A stretch of 64,000 nucleotides of DNA from Bacteroidota bacterium (GCA_013298715.1 JAAFIQ010000002.1:310001-374000), one strand, 5' to 3'; positions 35,206-44,763 are shown, counted from the stretch's first letter. The notes: generated by a model from the letters alone, not told the origin. Made by a program: numbers and translations.

Positions 35206-36023
35206 TAAGACAGTGGCATCTCCCTGCGCTTCATTGGATTGATGGTCAGCACAGGCACATTGCTAATATCTACCATTTTTTGACTCATGGTGCCACTAAA
35301 CATTTCGCCAAAGCTTACATCACGTTTATTCATTTGTACAATTATATCACAACCGTTCTTATTTGCATAATCAACTATGGCAACAGCTACATCTTTGGCA
35401 GGAATAGATTTGTTGGTACAATTAACGTTTTTTTCTTTTATGTATTTTTTTACCTGATTTACATAAGGTAAAATTTTATTCTCGTAGCTTGTATCACCTG
35501 GATCAAATACAGAAACCACGCGAATATCAGCCTTATAGTACTGCGCCAATTGAATCACGGCAGGTACTTTCTCCCTACTTTCGGGCGATAAATCAAATGG
35601 CATTAAAATGGATTTGCAATCAGGAGAAAATGTTGTAGAACGGATAGTTAGCACTGGGCAAGGAGCATTTTTAATAAACTTGCTTGCATTACTGCTACCA
35701 AATAAACTTCTGAACTTTACATGCGCATCAAGCCCTGCAATAATCAAACTTGCTTCTTTTTTTTCTGCGTACTTGTCGGTCTCTTCGTATATATCTCCCT
35801 TTAAAATAGAATAAGAACAAGAAAGTCCACTCTCTTTGTTAGTAGCAATTGCCAGCTCTTTTAGTTCAGCCTCTGTATGCGATGGTTTATCTTCATAAAC
35901 ATACATTAGGTGCAATTTGCAATTAGAATAGCGGGCTAAATTAAACGAGTGTTTTATAGCATTAATCGATTGTTTTGAATAATCAATCGGAATAAGTACA
36001 GTGCCATTTTCTTTAATATGCAT
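35202..36023 (-). CDS. Tandem-domain universal stress protein (UspA)
   Basis: A 273-residue protein with two USP folds (about 8-138 and 145-265). Each starts with a beta strand ending in a D (LIPIDYSKQSINAIKHSF and LMPFDLSPESREKVPAVIQ). The first has a glycine-rich loop SLFGSSNASKFIKNAPCPVL that could bind nucleotide, and the second ends FSGTMSQKMVDISNVPVLTI. It follows the Nramp-USP gene by 96 bp on the same strand, probably as the third gene of the mntR operon, which ties a stress or nucleotide-binding protein to metal uptake. Confidence 0.85.
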   Translation of the reverse strand: MHIKENGTVLIPIDYSKQSINAIKHSFNLARYSNCKLHLMYVYEDKPSHTEAELKELAIATNKESGLSCSYSILKGDIYEETDKYAEKKEASLIIAGLDAHVKFRSLFGSSNASKFIKNAPCPVLTIRSTTFSPDCKSILMPFDLSPESREKVPAVIQLAQYYKADIRVVSVFDPGDTSYENKILPYVNQVKKYIKEKNVNCTNKSIPAKDVAVAIVDYANKNGCDIIVQMNKRDVSFGEMFSGTMSQKMVDISNVPVLTINPMKRREMPLSY

Positions 36024-36119
36024 AGGCTAAGTTTTTGATTAACATAAAATTAAGCTAAAATTTCGATTAAAAACACATTAATTGGTCTTTTTATTAACTT
36101 TTAACGTGTGGAAAGGTTT

Positions 36120-37982
36120 TTATACCAATACCAATGGTACTTTTATTTTATGTCGAACTGCCTCCACAGTTGTTCCTAGTAAAATATCTTTTAAAGTTGT
36201 GTGCCCGTGTGTACCCATCACCAACATATCACACTCATTTTTTGAAACAAGTTCTGGTATAGCAACTTTTGGATTTCCGTACCCTAACTGAATCTCACAG
36301 GCAACAAAAATTTTTGATAATTGTTCTTGGTAATTTTTTAGGTTGAGTACGTCCTCTTCACGTTCTAAATCAAAAGCATTTTCGCCATAAACAACGGCAT
36401 TCGTACTTTCTAGCACATGAATTAATATAATTGTTGAGTTTTTGTTCCCAATTTGTAAGGCCTTATTAATTGCTTTATTATCGCTTTCACTAAAGTCAAC
36501 TGTTACCGCAATTTTTTTAACATCGAGTTCAGTGCTTAATTGTAAAGGTTTTAATTCGTTATGAAAACGTGTGTGTTCTATTCTTTTATCTTTTGTAATA
36601 AGCGGAACAAATATGATGTAGAGTAACATAATAAAACAAAAAATACAAATTGGAACTATTGTAAAACTTATTAATATTGGATTATCTCCTGTTGTTATTA
36701 AATTTTTAATAGTATCAAAAATCATTTTGGCATTTAAGCCAATAATAATTAATGCTGCAACCCAAGAAACAATTTTTTGCCACATTGGGATACAAAATTC
36801 GCCCATCTTTTTTTTATCGCTTACAAAATGGATTAAAGGAATGGTGGCAAAACCTAACTGCAAACTTAAAATTACTTGGCTCACAATTAATAATTTTTCC
36901 ACAGCACCTTCTCCCATATAAACAATTGCTAAAAATGCAGGTACAATGGCAATTAGGCGCGTAAGTAGTCTTCTTATCCATGGTTGTAAACGTAAATTCA
37001 AATAGCCTTCCATAACAACCTGACCTGCTAAAGTACCAGTAATGGTGCTACTTTGACCAGCTGCAATAAGGGCAAGCGCAAATAAAATTGGCGCTAAGGT
37101 GCTACCAAGCATTGGTGCTAACAGCTGGTGCGCATCAGCAATACCTGTTACATTATTATTTCCGTTTTTAAAAAAAGTAGTGGCTGCTAATATTAAAATA
37201 GCTGCATTAACAAATAAGGCAAGGTTTAATGCAACGGCACTATCAATTAAGTTAAATTTAATTGCTTTTTTTATTTCTGTTGGGGTTCTGTTAAACTTTC
37301 TAGTTTGCACAAGGGAACTGTGTAAATAAAGGTTGTGAGGCATTACAGTTGCTCCAATTATCCCAATTGCTATAAACAAAGCTTCCTCGTTTTGAATGGA
37401 TGGAATTATGCCTGTAGCAATTTCGGCAACACTTGGTTGCGCAATTAGGAGCTGAATAAAAAAAGAAACACCTATTAGGGCAACTAAACTAATAATAAAC
37501 GCTTCTAGTTTTCTAATACCTTTATTTAGCAAAAATAGTAAGATGAACGTATCCAATACCGTAATACACACACCTCCTAAAATGCTTATGGATGGAAACA
37601 ATAAATGCAAGCCTATAGCCATACCTATAACCTCGGCCAAATCGCAGGCTGCAATTGCAATTTCTGCGAGTATGTATAAAAATAAATTTACAAATTTTGG
37701 GTAGCTGTCGCGTGAGGCTTGCGCTAAATCTTTACCGCGTACAATACCTAATCTAACACAATGGCTTTGTAAAAGTAAAGCAATTAAATTACTCATTAAT
37801 AGCACCCAAATTAAACTATAACCAAACTTACTACCGCCTGCAATATCAGTGGCCCAATTGCCAGGATCCATATAGCCAACGCTAATCATATAAGCCGGAC
37901 CAAGGAATGCTAAAAATTTCCTAACGCCGGTATTTCCAGTAGTGTTTACACTTGCATTTACTTCTTCTAATGATTTATTCAT
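36120..37982 (-). CDS. mntH: Nramp-type Mn2+/Fe2+ transporter fused to a USP domain
   Basis: A 620-residue protein. The Nramp part (about 1-460) has 11-12 membrane segments, with the metal-binding DPGN of helix 1 (GYMDPGNWATDIAGG) and helix 6 MPHNLYLHSS, so metal transport should be intact. The C-terminal about 145 residues form a universal-stress domain ending VMGTHGHTTLKDILLGTTVE, a complete G-x2-G-x9-G-S/T ATP-binding signature. USP-tailed Nramp proteins occur in Bacteroidota; the tail may gate transport by ATP. It starts 1 bp after the stop of mntR, so it is co-translated with its likely regulator. Confidence 0.92.
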   Translation of the reverse strand: MNKSLEEVNASVNTTGNTGVRKFLAFLGPAYMISVGYMDPGNWATDIAGGSKFGYSLIWVLLMSNLIALLLQSHCVRLGIVRGKDLAQASRDSYPKFVNLFLYILAEIAIAACDLAEVIGMAIGLHLLFPSISILGGVCITVLDTFILLFLLNKGIRKLEAFIISLVALIGVSFFIQLLIAQPSVAEIATGIIPSIQNEEALFIAIGIIGATVMPHNLYLHSSLVQTRKFNRTPTEIKKAIKFNLIDSAVALNLALFVNAAILILAATTFFKNGNNNVTGIADAHQLLAPMLGSTLAPILFALALIAAGQSSTITGTLAGQVVMEGYLNLRLQPWIRRLLTRLIAIVPAFLAIVYMGEGAVEKLLIVSQVILSLQLGFATIPLIHFVSDKKKMGEFCIPMWQKIVSWVAALIIIGLNAKMIFDTIKNLITTGDNPILISFTIVPICIFCFIMLLYIIFVPLITKDKRIEHTRFHNELKPLQLSTELDVKKIAVTVDFSESDNKAINKALQIGNKNSTIILIHVLESTNAVVYGENAFDLEREEDVLNLKNYQEQLSKIFVACEIQLGYGNPKVAIPELVSKNECDMLVMGTHGHTTLKDILLGTTVEAVRHKIKVPLVLV

Positions 37983-37983
37983 A

Positions 37984-38646
37984 CTAATTATTTAATTTAT
38001 ATACATATATGCCATTAGCTACTGTGTTAGACATAAATATGGAGGTGCTATTATTGATGCTAATATTTAAACTTCCATCAAACGTAATTAATTCGTGTAA
38101 TTTAATTATATCGCCAATTTTAATAGAAAGTTTTGTAAGGTACTGTAAAAAGCTTGGATTATCTTGATTTACCATTGAAACCTGATATTTGCCTGGTTTT
38201 GTAATTTTACCAAGTTGTGATAAATTCTGTTTTGTTAAGACTAATTTTTCGTTTGGAATGGGATCTCCATGAGGATCAAATTTAGGTAAACCTAAAAATT
38301 TATCCAATCGGTTTATTAAATCTAAACCCTCAACATGCTCTAATTGTTCAGCAATGGCATGAACTTCGTCCCATTTATAATTTAATTTTTCAACTAAAAA
38401 AACTTCCCATAACCTGTGTTTTCTTATCAATTCTAAAGCTAACTTTTCTCCTTTAGTGCTTAGAGTTACGCCTTGGTATTTTTTGTAGCTTACAAGTTTT
38501 TTATCTGCTAATTTTTTTAGCATATCTGTAATAGATGCTGCTTTTAAATGTAAATGTTCTGATAGTGCAGTTGTAGAAACGCTCCCATCAGCTTGTAATT
38601 TAAAAATAGATTTAATATAATCTTGCTCGTTTTTAGAAATTTGCAT
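37984..38646 (-). CDS. mntR: DtxR/MntR-family metal-dependent repressor
   Basis: A 220-residue protein. The N-terminal winged helix (SKNEQDYIKSIFKLQADG, then TTALSEHLHLKAASITDMLK) is followed by the dimerisation/metal domain (EHVEGLDLINRLDKFLGLPK, then FDPHGDPIP) and a C-terminal SH3-like FeoA domain (about 150-218). It represses metal uptake when Mn2+ or Fe2+ is plentiful. The frame can begin at TTG 38652, but that TTG is part of a TATATTTG promoter box, so ATG 38646 is preferred; the transcript would be leaderless. A DtxR-type dyad at 38677-38692 suggests autoregulation of the mntR-mntH-usp operon. Confidence 0.9.
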   Translation of the reverse strand: MQISKNEQDYIKSIFKLQADGSVSTTALSEHLHLKAASITDMLKKLADKKLVSYKKYQGVTLSTKGEKLALELIRKHRLWEVFLVEKLNYKWDEVHAIAEQLEHVEGLDLINRLDKFLGLPKFDPHGDPIPNEKLVLTKQNLSQLGKITKPGKYQVSMVNQDNPSFLQYLTKLSIKIGDIIKLHELITFDGSLNISINNSTSIFMSNTVANGIYVYKLNN

Positions 38647-38649
38647 GTG

Positions 38650-38657
38650 CAAATATA
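38650..38657 (-). promoter_or_regulatory. -7 box (TATATTTG) of the mntR operon
   Basis: A perfect match ending 3 bp before ATG 38646 on the minus strand. It explains the alternative TTG start as part of the promoter. Confidence 0.5.
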
Positions 38658-38676
38658 AGCATTATCTAAATAATTT

Positions 38677-38692
38677 TTTAGGTTAGTCTAAA
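38677..38692. promoter_or_regulatory. Putative MntR/DtxR operator
   Basis: TTTAGGTTAGTCTAAA is an imperfect palindrome with one mismatched pair. It is close to the actinobacterial DtxR/IdeR consensus TTAGGTTAGCCTAACCTAA over its left half. It lies about 20-35 bp upstream of the -7 box, covering the -33 region of the mntR promoter. Confidence 0.6.
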
Positions 38693-38784
38693 TTTTTATT
38701 GACTTTAAATTAGATACTTTAAAACAAGAATTTTTTAAGAATTTTAAACAAATTAAGCGATGTTAAATGCTTATCTTTAAACCC

Positions 38785-40134
38785 ATGTTTAAAAAAATAA
38801 AGAATATACTTTTTTTAGTCTTAGCGCTATTTTTATCGCAACGTTATACCGCTCAAGTTGCAATAGATAAAGTAATTGGCGTAGTTGCTAAATATCCAAT
38901 TTTATTGAGCGATCTTCAAACTGCAATGTTGGAGCAAACAAAAAGTCAACAGCCAATCGATAAATGCAAAGCTATGGAGGCTTTAGTTTATCAAAAATTA
39001 TTATTAGCACAGGCAGATAGGGATAGCGTTACCGTTACAGACCAGGAAGTTGAAACAGAACTTTCGCGTAGAATGGCTTATTTTATTAACCAATTTGGAA
39101 GTGAAGACAAGTTAGAGGAATTTTATGGTAAACGCACCAATGTTATTAAAGATGAGTTACGGTCGGATGTGCAGGAGCAGCTTATTGCACAAAAAATGGC
39201 TAGTAAAATTACGGGCGATGGAAAAATAACACCCGCTGAGACACGTTTGTACTATAAATCTTTACCCGAAGATAGTTTGCCATTAATCAACTCAGAGGTT
39301 GAATTACAACAAATTGCCAAAATGCCACAGTTTAGTAAAGAGGCCAAATTAGATGCTAAAACAAGCTGTGAAGAATTAAGAAAGCGTGTTATTAACGGCG
39401 AGAGTATGGCAGTGCTTGCTGGACTTTACACGGAAGATGGTGGAAGCAAAATGGATAGAGGGTTGATAAAAAACATGACCAAAGGTATTATGGTTCCTGA
39501 GTTTGAAGCGACAGCATTTAGATTAAAAGAAGGAGAAATTTCAAACGTATTTGAAACCAATTATGGTTACCATTTTATACAACTCATTGCGCGAAAAGGT
39601 GAGTTGCTTGATGTAAGACACATTTTAAAGATGCCAAAAATGCAAGATGAAGACTATTATAAATGTAAAAAAGAGTTAGATACAATTGCAAAGCAGATAA
39701 GAGAAGGAAAAATTACTTTTGAAGATGCTGCAAAAAAATACAGCGATGATAAAGATACCAAACAAAACGGAGGCATATTAGTAAACCAACGCTCAGCGAA
39801 TACAAAATTTAGTAATGAAGAGTTGAGTCAAACAGACCCAAACATAATTATTACTTTAAATAATATGACAATTGGCGATATCACAAATCCGATGCAGTTT
39901 GTAAATCCGGCAGATAATAAAGGAGGATACAGAATTTTAAAATTAAAAAATAGAATTGACCCACACAAAGCAAATATGAAAGACGATTATCAATTACTGA
40001 ATAATATGGCAGCAATGGAGCATAACAAAAAATCTATAAAAGATTGGATTAAAAAACGCTCTAAAATTACTTATATTAAAATTGATAATGAATATATTTG
40101 TAATTGGGAGAATGATTGGACTTTGGCTAATTAA
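38785..40134 (+). CDS. surA: Periplasmic chaperone/peptidyl-prolyl isomerase SurA
   Basis: A 449-residue protein with a signal peptide (MFKKIKNILFLVLALFLSQR, then YTAQ), a SurA N-terminal chaperone domain (VAIDKVIGVVAKYPILLSDL onward) and two PpiC parvulin domains (about 165-265 and 272-375; GLYTEDGGSKMDRG and KKYSDDKDTKQNGG are the active-site-like loops). It assists outer-membrane protein folding. Start 38785 is chosen because it begins the signal peptide; the frame runs 6 codons further. It is 10 bp before a TPR protein gene and divergent from mntR. Confidence 0.92.
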   Translation: MFKKIKNILFLVLALFLSQRYTAQVAIDKVIGVVAKYPILLSDLQTAMLEQTKSQQPIDKCKAMEALVYQKLLLAQADRDSVTVTDQEVETELSRRMAYFINQFGSEDKLEEFYGKRTNVIKDELRSDVQEQLIAQKMASKITGDGKITPAETRLYYKSLPEDSLPLINSEVELQQIAKMPQFSKEAKLDAKTSCEELRKRVINGESMAVLAGLYTEDGGSKMDRGLIKNMTKGIMVPEFEATAFRLKEGEISNVFETNYGYHFIQLIARKGELLDVRHILKMPKMQDEDYYKCKKELDTIAKQIREGKITFEDAAKKYSDDKDTKQNGGILVNQRSANTKFSNEELSQTDPNIIITLNNMTIGDITNPMQFVNPADNKGGYRILKLKNRIDPHKANMKDDYQLLNNMAAMEHNKKSIKDWIKKRSKITYIKIDNEYICNWENDWTLAN

Positions 40135-40144
40135 AATTAACAAA

Positions 40145-41635
40145 ATGAAAAAAATAGTTTTATTTACCTTACTTGTAATATCAACTTTTGCCAACGCGCA
40201 GAGGCACGAAGAAGAGAAAAAATATGATGTAAGAGGTAGTGGTGAAAGTCCTAATGTCAACAAGTATCGTGGCCCTTATAACGATTCTGCCTTTAAAATC
40301 CCATTTAATACCTACGAACAAAAAAATTATCCAAAAGCATACGAAGAATATACAACCTATTTAAAAAAATATCCAACTGATTTCTTAGCACTATACAATC
40401 GAGCTTTATGTAGCTATAATTTAAAGGATTACAAAACTGCCATCCGCGATTTTACCGAATGCATTTTCTTAAAGAAGAAAGATGTAAATACATACTATAT
40501 GCGCGGTTTAAGCAACTTTAATTTAAAAGAATACAAGTTAGCCGAGAAAGATTTTGATACCACTTTAACTTATAATAAAAATTTTCATAAAGCATATTGC
40601 TATAAAGGCGCCTGCTTAAACGAAGATAAAAAGTACAGCGAAGGTTTAAAGTTATTGGATATTGCTGCTAGCATTACAAGTACTTTTGAACCTACGTTTT
40701 TTTACCGTAATGTTTCTAGGTATTACACCGGCGATTACGAGGGAGGGTTAAGCGATTGCGAAAAAGCGATAGCTTTACAAAAATCATATTTAACAACCTT
40801 TTGGAAAGGGTCTCATTTAATAGAATTAAAAAGGCATAAAGAAGCAGCTATTATATTTGATACAGTGATTGCTCACGAACCAAAAAATGCAAAAGCCTAT
40901 TTTAATAGAAGTCTTTGTCATTATGATAATGGAGATTATAAAACTGGTTTAAAAGATGTAACCTCTGCGATAGAGTTGTCGCCAAGCTCGCCTTCTTATT
41001 ACTATCAAAGAGGTTTGTGTAATTTCTTTTTGGGGAATTATGAAACTACAGTTACTGATTGTAACAGCGCACTTACACTAGGATATAAAGATGCAAGGGC
41101 TTATTGCTTTAGAGGCGCAAGTCATTACTATTTAAGTAAAGACGATTTGGCTTATGAAGATTTGAACAAAGCAATTGAATTAAAACCAAGTTATGAATCA
41201 AGTTACTATTACCGTGCAAAACTAAATTTCGCTAACGCTAAATACGATGCCGGGATAGCAGATTGCGATCAAGCGCTGAAATTAATTAAGACGGTTGACT
41301 CTTATAGAATTAAAGGAAACTGTTTAACCGAACTAAAAAAATACGATGAAGCAATTCAAAATTACAATTTAGGTTTAGAAATAAAAAAAGACAGTTATTT
41401 GACAACCTTAGACAGGGGCATTACTTATTATTACCAAGAAAAGGACGACCTTGCACGAAAAGATTTTGATAAAGCAATTTCACTCAATAAAACACAAGGA
41501 GAACCTTATTACTTTAGAGGCAAACTCAAAAAAATTGCTAACGACAATGCTGGCGCCTGCGCTGATTTAAAACAAGCACAAACATTAGGCTTTAAAAAGG
41601 CAAGCGATGAACTCGTTAAACTCGGCTGTAAATAA
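40145..41635 (+). CDS. Secreted TPR-repeat protein
   Basis: A 496-residue protein with a signal peptide (MKKIVLFTLLVISTFANAQ) followed by about a dozen tetratricopeptide repeats from about 60 to the end (for example NYPKAYEEYTTYLKKYPTDF and ECIFLKKKDVNTYYMRGL). The last repeat ends with GACADLKQAQTLGFKKA. TPRs form a protein-binding solenoid, here in the periplasm or on the surface. The start at 40145 begins the signal peptide; the frame extends upstream into surA and is rejected. It follows surA by 10 bp and is probably co-transcribed, hinting at a role in outer-membrane protein assembly. Confidence 0.85.
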   Translation: MKKIVLFTLLVISTFANAQRHEEEKKYDVRGSGESPNVNKYRGPYNDSAFKIPFNTYEQKNYPKAYEEYTTYLKKYPTDFLALYNRALCSYNLKDYKTAIRDFTECIFLKKKDVNTYYMRGLSNFNLKEYKLAEKDFDTTLTYNKNFHKAYCYKGACLNEDKKYSEGLKLLDIAASITSTFEPTFFYRNVSRYYTGDYEGGLSDCEKAIALQKSYLTTFWKGSHLIELKRHKEAAIIFDTVIAHEPKNAKAYFNRSLCHYDNGDYKTGLKDVTSAIELSPSSPSYYYQRGLCNFFLGNYETTVTDCNSALTLGYKDARAYCFRGASHYYLSKDDLAYEDLNKAIELKPSYESSYYYRAKLNFANAKYDAGIADCDQALKLIKTVDSYRIKGNCLTELKKYDEAIQNYNLGLEIKKDSYLTTLDRGITYYYQEKDDLARKDFDKAISLNKTQGEPYYFRGKLKKIANDNAGACADLKQAQTLGFKKASDELVKLGCK

Positions 41636-41800
41636 TTCTTCAAAAACGGTTTTTAAATTTGAAATAAAGGATTAAAGTTTTTACATATTCTAATGTTAAA
41701 ACTTCAACAAATATAAATTTTCAACCGTAATAGAAGGCTAACCAATTTACTAACCTTATTCTTTTTTATGTGCGCTTTTAATTCATTCTATCTTAAAAAA

Positions 41801-42037
41801 ATAATACCAAATCTAAATATCAAATAGTCCAATAATTTAATTAGTCATATCGATTTTTGCTTTGAAATGATTCTTTGTCAAAAACGTATCGAGACACCAA
41901 CGTAATAACAAATTAAGATAGTAAACATCAATTGTCTCGATACAATTTCGCAAGAGGCACCTTCGGCAAGCTAAGTTACCAAAGCAAAATTTATTCGACA
42001 CGACATTGGACTAAGCAGTAACTGTAATTGGTATAAT
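41801..42037. mobile_element. 237-bp imperfect palindrome, MITE-like repeat element
   Basis: The region reads as two inverted arms. Terminal ATAATACCAA (41801-41810) pairs with TTGGTATAAT (42028-42037) with one mismatch; TAGTCCAAT (41825-41833) pairs with ATTGGACTA (42005-42013); TTTTGCTTTG (41855-41864) pairs with CAAAGCAAAA (41980-41989); GTATCGAGACA (41886-41896) pairs with TGTCTCGATAC (41933-41943). The outer two blocks keep exactly equal spacing (33 bp) in both arms. It contains no ORF. The 556-bp gap 41636-42191 holds nothing else recognisable apart from a TAATTTTG box near its right end. Confidence 0.65.
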
Positions 42038-42128
42038 ACAATAATAACTTAATTACTAATTAAAGTTAGCTTCGTTCTCAAATTAAAAATGAGTACTTGG
42101 GACTATTTACAAACTTTATTTTTCGAGT

Positions 42129-42136
42129 TAATTTTG
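42129..42136 (+). promoter_or_regulatory. -7 box (TAATTTTG) upstream of the T9SS cargo gene at 42192
   Basis: A perfect match 55 bp before the ATG; no well-placed -33 TTG was found. Confidence 0.35.
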
Positions 42137-42191
42137 TTGAGAGCAAACTTTTTCTAAACTAGTATTTAATCAACATTTAAAATAAAACATC

Positions 42192-44738
42192 ATGAAAAAT
42201 AAAATTTTAAAATGTTTTTTGTTATTGATTTGTTTAAAAGCAAATTCGCAACAAAGCCAATGGCATAAATTTACTCTCAACAGTAAATTAAATTTTGTGC
42301 AAATGCAAGATAGTATTGATGATTATTTTACTCGTAATCCTGAATTTAAAGAAAGCGAAAATGAGAATGAAGGTTCAGAATTTAGTAAATACCAACAATG
42401 GAAATGGTTTTGGGAGTCTCGCTTAACAGAAGATGGAAAACTACCCTCATCGGAATTAGTACAAAACGCTTTTCTAGAAGCAAAGGCGATACAAACGGGG
42501 CAACGGGCAGTAGCACAGAGTCAATGTCCTTGGAATTATATCGATATCACATCTAATTCTGGTGGTTATTGGGGAATGGGCAGAACAACATCAATTGCCT
42601 TTGACCCAGGGAACTATCAAATTTTTTATCTTTCTTGTCCAGGCGGTGGCGTTTGGAAAACCACTAATGGTGGAGCCTCCTACACCTGTATGGATGTTGG
42701 CTTGCCTTATGGTGCCACCAGTTTTTTAAAAATAGATCCAACAAATCCAAACACATTGTACGTATCAAATGGTGATCATGATGGATGGTGGCAATACTCA
42801 ACAGGTATTTACAAGTCAATTGATGCTGGATTAACTTGGAATCCAACGGGTTTAAACACAGCAGCTGTTAATACTGCAATTTATGCGCTTGACATAAATC
42901 CAATAAATTCAAATGAGTTACTAGTTGCAACAAGTTCAGGTTTGTACAAATCAATTAACGCTGGCGTTACTTTCTCTTTAATTTCTCCTGGCAGTCATTA
43001 TGATGTAAAATATATGCCTTTTAACGGAAATACTATTTATAAAATATTTAATAGTGCAGTTCATAAATCTACAAACGGAGGAAATACCTGGAATCAACTT
43101 TTTAATTTAAATAATAACAACTGGAGAGCAAAGTTAGTAACTACAAGTCTTGATCCTAATCGTATTGCAGTTGCTTCAGAGTTACAAAATAATCCGTTGC
43201 GTTTACATGAAAGTATAAATGGAGGAGCTAATTTTGTTTTTAGATCAAATTTACCAGAAAGTTATTATTTATCCTATTCTCCACTAAATGTAAATATATT
43301 TTTTAATGGAGGAGTAAATAATTATGTTTCTAATAATCAAGGGGTAAACTGGACACAAATCTCCAAATGGGCTAATGGCGTTCCTGCTCCGCCAAACACC
43401 CCTGTTGTGCATGCTGATGTGCATGATTACGGGATATCTAACAATCCTCAACATCTTTATGTGTGTAATGACGGCGGGGTTTATAAACTAAATTTAAATA
43501 ACGGTACTTGGACAGAACTTTCTAACGGATTATTAAACCATTTAATATACAGAATTGGTAACGCCACAAATAGCAGTGTATTTATGTTATCAGGCACACA
43601 AGATAACGGAGGAAGAAAAAGAATTGGTGCTAATTCCTGGACGAATGTAAACGGCGGTGATGGTATGGAAGTAGCAATTAAACCTGGCGATACAAGTACT
43701 TATTACACAACTTATGTTAATGGGAGAATTACTAGGCATACAAATAGTGGTGCTAATCAAATTAATATAACCCAAAACATTTATAATAGTGCCGCTGTTT
43801 TCACCGCAGGCATTTCAAAGCCAGTTGGTAAATGGGTAACACCATATGATTTATTACCGCAAAATCCAAAATCTCTAATTGCGGGTTACGATACAATTTT
43901 TAAATCATGCGATCAAGGGAATACTTGGTTTCCTATTAGTGGAAATTTATCAGGCGGTTGGAAAATTGATGATTTAGAAATTAGTCCAACCGATTCGAAC
44001 AGAATTTATGCCTGTGAAGGAAATCGATTTTACAGAACAATAAACAGTGGCGCTACTTGGTCAACAACAATTTTACCAACTAGCTATAGAATTACGCGAA
44101 TAGCTGTTCATCCTACAAATTCAAATATTGTGTGGATAACCAGAGGAGGATATAATAGTAAAAATAGCAACACACCAAAAGTTTATAAAAGTGTAGATGG
44201 TGGTACAACTTGGCAGGTTTATTCAACAGGGCTTCCTGATGTGCCGCACAACACAATCATTTATCAAAATATGAGCGCAGATAGACTTTTTGTTGCGAAT
44301 GATTTAGGTGTATACTATAGAGATAGCACTATGGCTTCATGGATGCCATTCGGAACAAATTTACCTATAACTTTTTGCAACGATTTAAAAATTAGTTACT
44401 CAGCAAACAAAATAAGAGTAGCCACATTTGGACGAGGTATATACGAAGCAGACTTATGCGCCCCAATTATAACAAATGTAAGCAATGAGTTAATTGCTAA
44501 CGAAAAAGTTATTGTTTATCCAAATCCGAGCAACGGCATTTTTGTAGTGAGTAATAAAACCATCGAAAAGTTGGAATACATAAAAGTGTTTGCAATAGAT
44601 GGAAAATTAATTCCTGCCGAAGTAACCGAACTAAACAGTTTGCAAAGCCTAGTAAAAATAAATTGTGCTCCTGGAGTTTATTTAGTGGAAACTAAAGTTG
44701 GATCAAAAATAACACGCTTAAAAATCATTAATAACTAA
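42192..44738 (+). CDS. Secreted BNR/VPS10-like beta-propeller protein with T9SS type A sorting domain
   Basis: An 848-residue protein with a signal peptide (about 1-19, ending ANSQ). It contains repeated sortilin/BNR-type blades, recognisable from Asp-box-like turns such as KTTNGGASYTCMDVG, KSIDAGLTWNPTG, KSTNGGNTWNQL, RTINSGATWSTT and KSVDGGTTWQVY, probably two propellers. The last about 80 residues are a T9SS type A sorting domain (VIVYPNPSNGIFVV near its start, ending TRLKIINN). It is therefore exported by Sec, then T9SS, and attached to the surface or released. Related proteins are annotated as glycosyl hydrolases, but I cannot assign activity. A metallopeptidase gene follows after 25 bp. 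Confidence 0.87.
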   Translation: MKNKILKCFLLLICLKANSQQSQWHKFTLNSKLNFVQMQDSIDDYFTRNPEFKESENENEGSEFSKYQQWKWFWESRLTEDGKLPSSELVQNAFLEAKAIQTGQRAVAQSQCPWNYIDITSNSGGYWGMGRTTSIAFDPGNYQIFYLSCPGGGVWKTTNGGASYTCMDVGLPYGATSFLKIDPTNPNTLYVSNGDHDGWWQYSTGIYKSIDAGLTWNPTGLNTAAVNTAIYALDINPINSNELLVATSSGLYKSINAGVTFSLISPGSHYDVKYMPFNGNTIYKIFNSAVHKSTNGGNTWNQLFNLNNNNWRAKLVTTSLDPNRIAVASELQNNPLRLHESINGGANFVFRSNLPESYYLSYSPLNVNIFFNGGVNNYVSNNQGVNWTQISKWANGVPAPPNTPVVHADVHDYGISNNPQHLYVCNDGGVYKLNLNNGTWTELSNGLLNHLIYRIGNATNSSVFMLSGTQDNGGRKRIGANSWTNVNGGDGMEVAIKPGDTSTYYTTYVNGRITRHTNSGANQINITQNIYNSAAVFTAGISKPVGKWVTPYDLLPQNPKSLIAGYDTIFKSCDQGNTWFPISGNLSGGWKIDDLEISPTDSNRIYACEGNRFYRTINSGATWSTTILPTSYRITRIAVHPTNSNIVWITRGGYNSKNSNTPKVYKSVDGGTTWQVYSTGLPDVPHNTIIYQNMSADRLFVANDLGVYYRDSTMASWMPFGTNLPITFCNDLKISYSANKIRVATFGRGIYEADLCAPIITNVSNELIANEKVIVYPNPSNGIFVVSNKTIEKLEYIKVFAIDGKLIPAEVTELNSLQSLVKINCAPGVYLVETKVGSKITRLKIINN

Positions 44739-44763
44739 AAGCAATACCTGAAAACTAAATACC

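Noticed and set aside
42192-44738. Naming the secreted propeller a sialidase
   Set aside because: The Asp-box-like turns also occur in sortilin-type and other BNR propellers; no sialidase catalytic Arg triad was identified.
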